A DNA stretch of 64,000 bases from Leptospira_A soteropolitanensis (GTDB taxonomy: Bacteria > Spirochaetota > Leptospiria > Leptospirales > Leptospiraceae), in NCBI RefSeq assembly GCF_026151335.1, contig NZ_JAMQPP010000002.1; one strand, written 5' to 3'. Of the stretch, positions 63,594 through 64,000 are shown one piece after another. The notes under the pieces were generated by a model that saw only the letters and a program-made list of their open reading frames with translations, was not told where the DNA came from and did not search any database. How positions within the stretch are numbered: position 1 is the stretch's first letter; each line of letters begins with the position of its first letter. The position numbers were made by a program, and so were the translations under genes.

Positions 63594-64000
63594 ATGAAAA
63601 AAATCAAGGTATTTGTCATCGATGATTCAGCTGTCGTAAGACAGGTTCTAACAGAAATATTCAAATCAGATTCTAATTTTGAATTTTTGGGAAGTGCCTC
63701 TGACCCTATTTTTGCCTTAGATAAAATGAATAATCATTGGCCAGATGTGATTGTCTTAGATATCGAAATGCCAAGAATGGATGGTCTCTCTTTTCTAAAA
63801 AAAATTATGGAAGAAAGGCCAACACCAGTGGTTATTTGTTCCACTTTGACCGCCGAAGGTTCCGATACGGCAATGCTTGCAATGAGTCTCGGAGCTTGTG
63901 ATATCATTACAAAACCGAAAATAGGACTAAAAGACTTTTTAAATGAAAGTACGATGGAACTCACAGATGCAGTATTGGCAGCAGCATCCGTTTCCTTAAA
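63594..64000 (+). CDS. cheB: CheB receptor methylesterase, N-terminal part (cut by window end)
   Basis: The frame starts at ATG 63594, four bases after the cheD stop, and is open to the window end (135 codons). It encodes the CheB receiver domain: IKVFVIDDSAVVRQVL with Asp10-Asp11, Asp56 in IVLDIEMPRMDG, then VICSTLTAEG and Lys in ITKPK. Next to cheD and after cheW, the full protein should carry the methylesterase domain beyond the window. A different receiver protein is possible but unlikely. Confidence 0.85.
   Translation, partial: MKKIKVFVIDDSAVVRQVLTEIFKSDSNFEFLGSASDPIFALDKMNNHWPDVIVLDIEMPRMDGLSFLKKIMEERPTPVVICSTLTAEGSDTAMLAMSLGACDIITKPKIGLKDFLNESTMELTDAVLAAASVSL

Overview
The window reads as chromosomal DNA of a spirochaete of the genus Leptospira, most likely a saprophytic or P2/S-type species close to L. 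biflexa or L. meyeri. Grounds: an AT-rich genome with many TTG and GTG starts; a periplasmic-flagellum flagellin (FlaB) plus fliM and fliN; many lipoproteins with relaxed spirochaetal lipoboxes; the metY-metX-metW transsulfhydrylation cluster described from L. meyeri; and an 85-residue SemiSWEET that, from memory, is very close to the crystallised L. biflexa protein. This is ordinary chromosome: I see no prophage, insertion sequence, CRISPR array or defence island.

Layout. 0-11.3 kb: a TlpA-like lipoprotein, a small unknown gene, then a long minus-strand run recN-exbB-exbD-bamA-pcrA-unknown-cysQ-like-glycosyltransferase. 11.4-16.6 kb: a cyclic-nucleotide-binding/patatin protein, an aberrant cysteine-synthase-fold protein, an FKBP, leuD and leuC. 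16.6-23.7 kb: an envelope block with a six-gene minus-strand operon (GT2 glycosyltransferase, a protein with a FliG-like segment, gmhA, an orphan ABC ATPase, a membrane FHA protein, a lipoprotein) facing an O-antigen ligase/polymerase. 23.7-24.0 kb: tRNA-Leu(TAA) and tRNA-Cys(GCA). 24-30.4 kb: a small exported protein, a long guaA of the eukaryotic-like subtype, queF-semiSWEET-ferredoxin, a divergent LysR/DJ-1 pair and an exported phosphodiesterase. 30.4-35.8 kb: a minus-strand operon with a haem-binding protein, argH, cyclophilin, two unknowns and fliM. 35.9-43.2 kb: nfeD with two SPFH proteins, an RNHCP protein, fliN, an AAA+ ATPase, an FcpB candidate, a zinc-ribbon membrane protein and rsmE. 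43.1-52.8 kb: a beta-barrel protein, metYXW, a lipoprotein gene broken by an in-frame stop, ilvA, an ankyrin lipoprotein and flaB. 53-64 kb: ispH, then a signalling operon (histidine kinase, receiver-ATPase hybrid, CheY, STAS, CheA, PAS-rich MCP, CheW, CheD, and CheB cut by the window end).

Points most worth a second look: the flaB leader has a hairpin presenting a GGA motif plus a second GGA over the ribosome site, the arrangement of CsrA-controlled flagellin genes; a receiver protein with a degenerate GHKL ATPase domain sits beside a STAS protein with a phosphorylatable serine inside the chemotaxis operon; a PLP-fold protein has lost the standard substrate loop; a FliG-like segment lies in an LPS-type operon; a 35-codon acetyltransferase tail survives unannotated behind fliN; and several perfect inverted repeats sit at promoters. 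All family assignments come from reading motifs; no database search was run.
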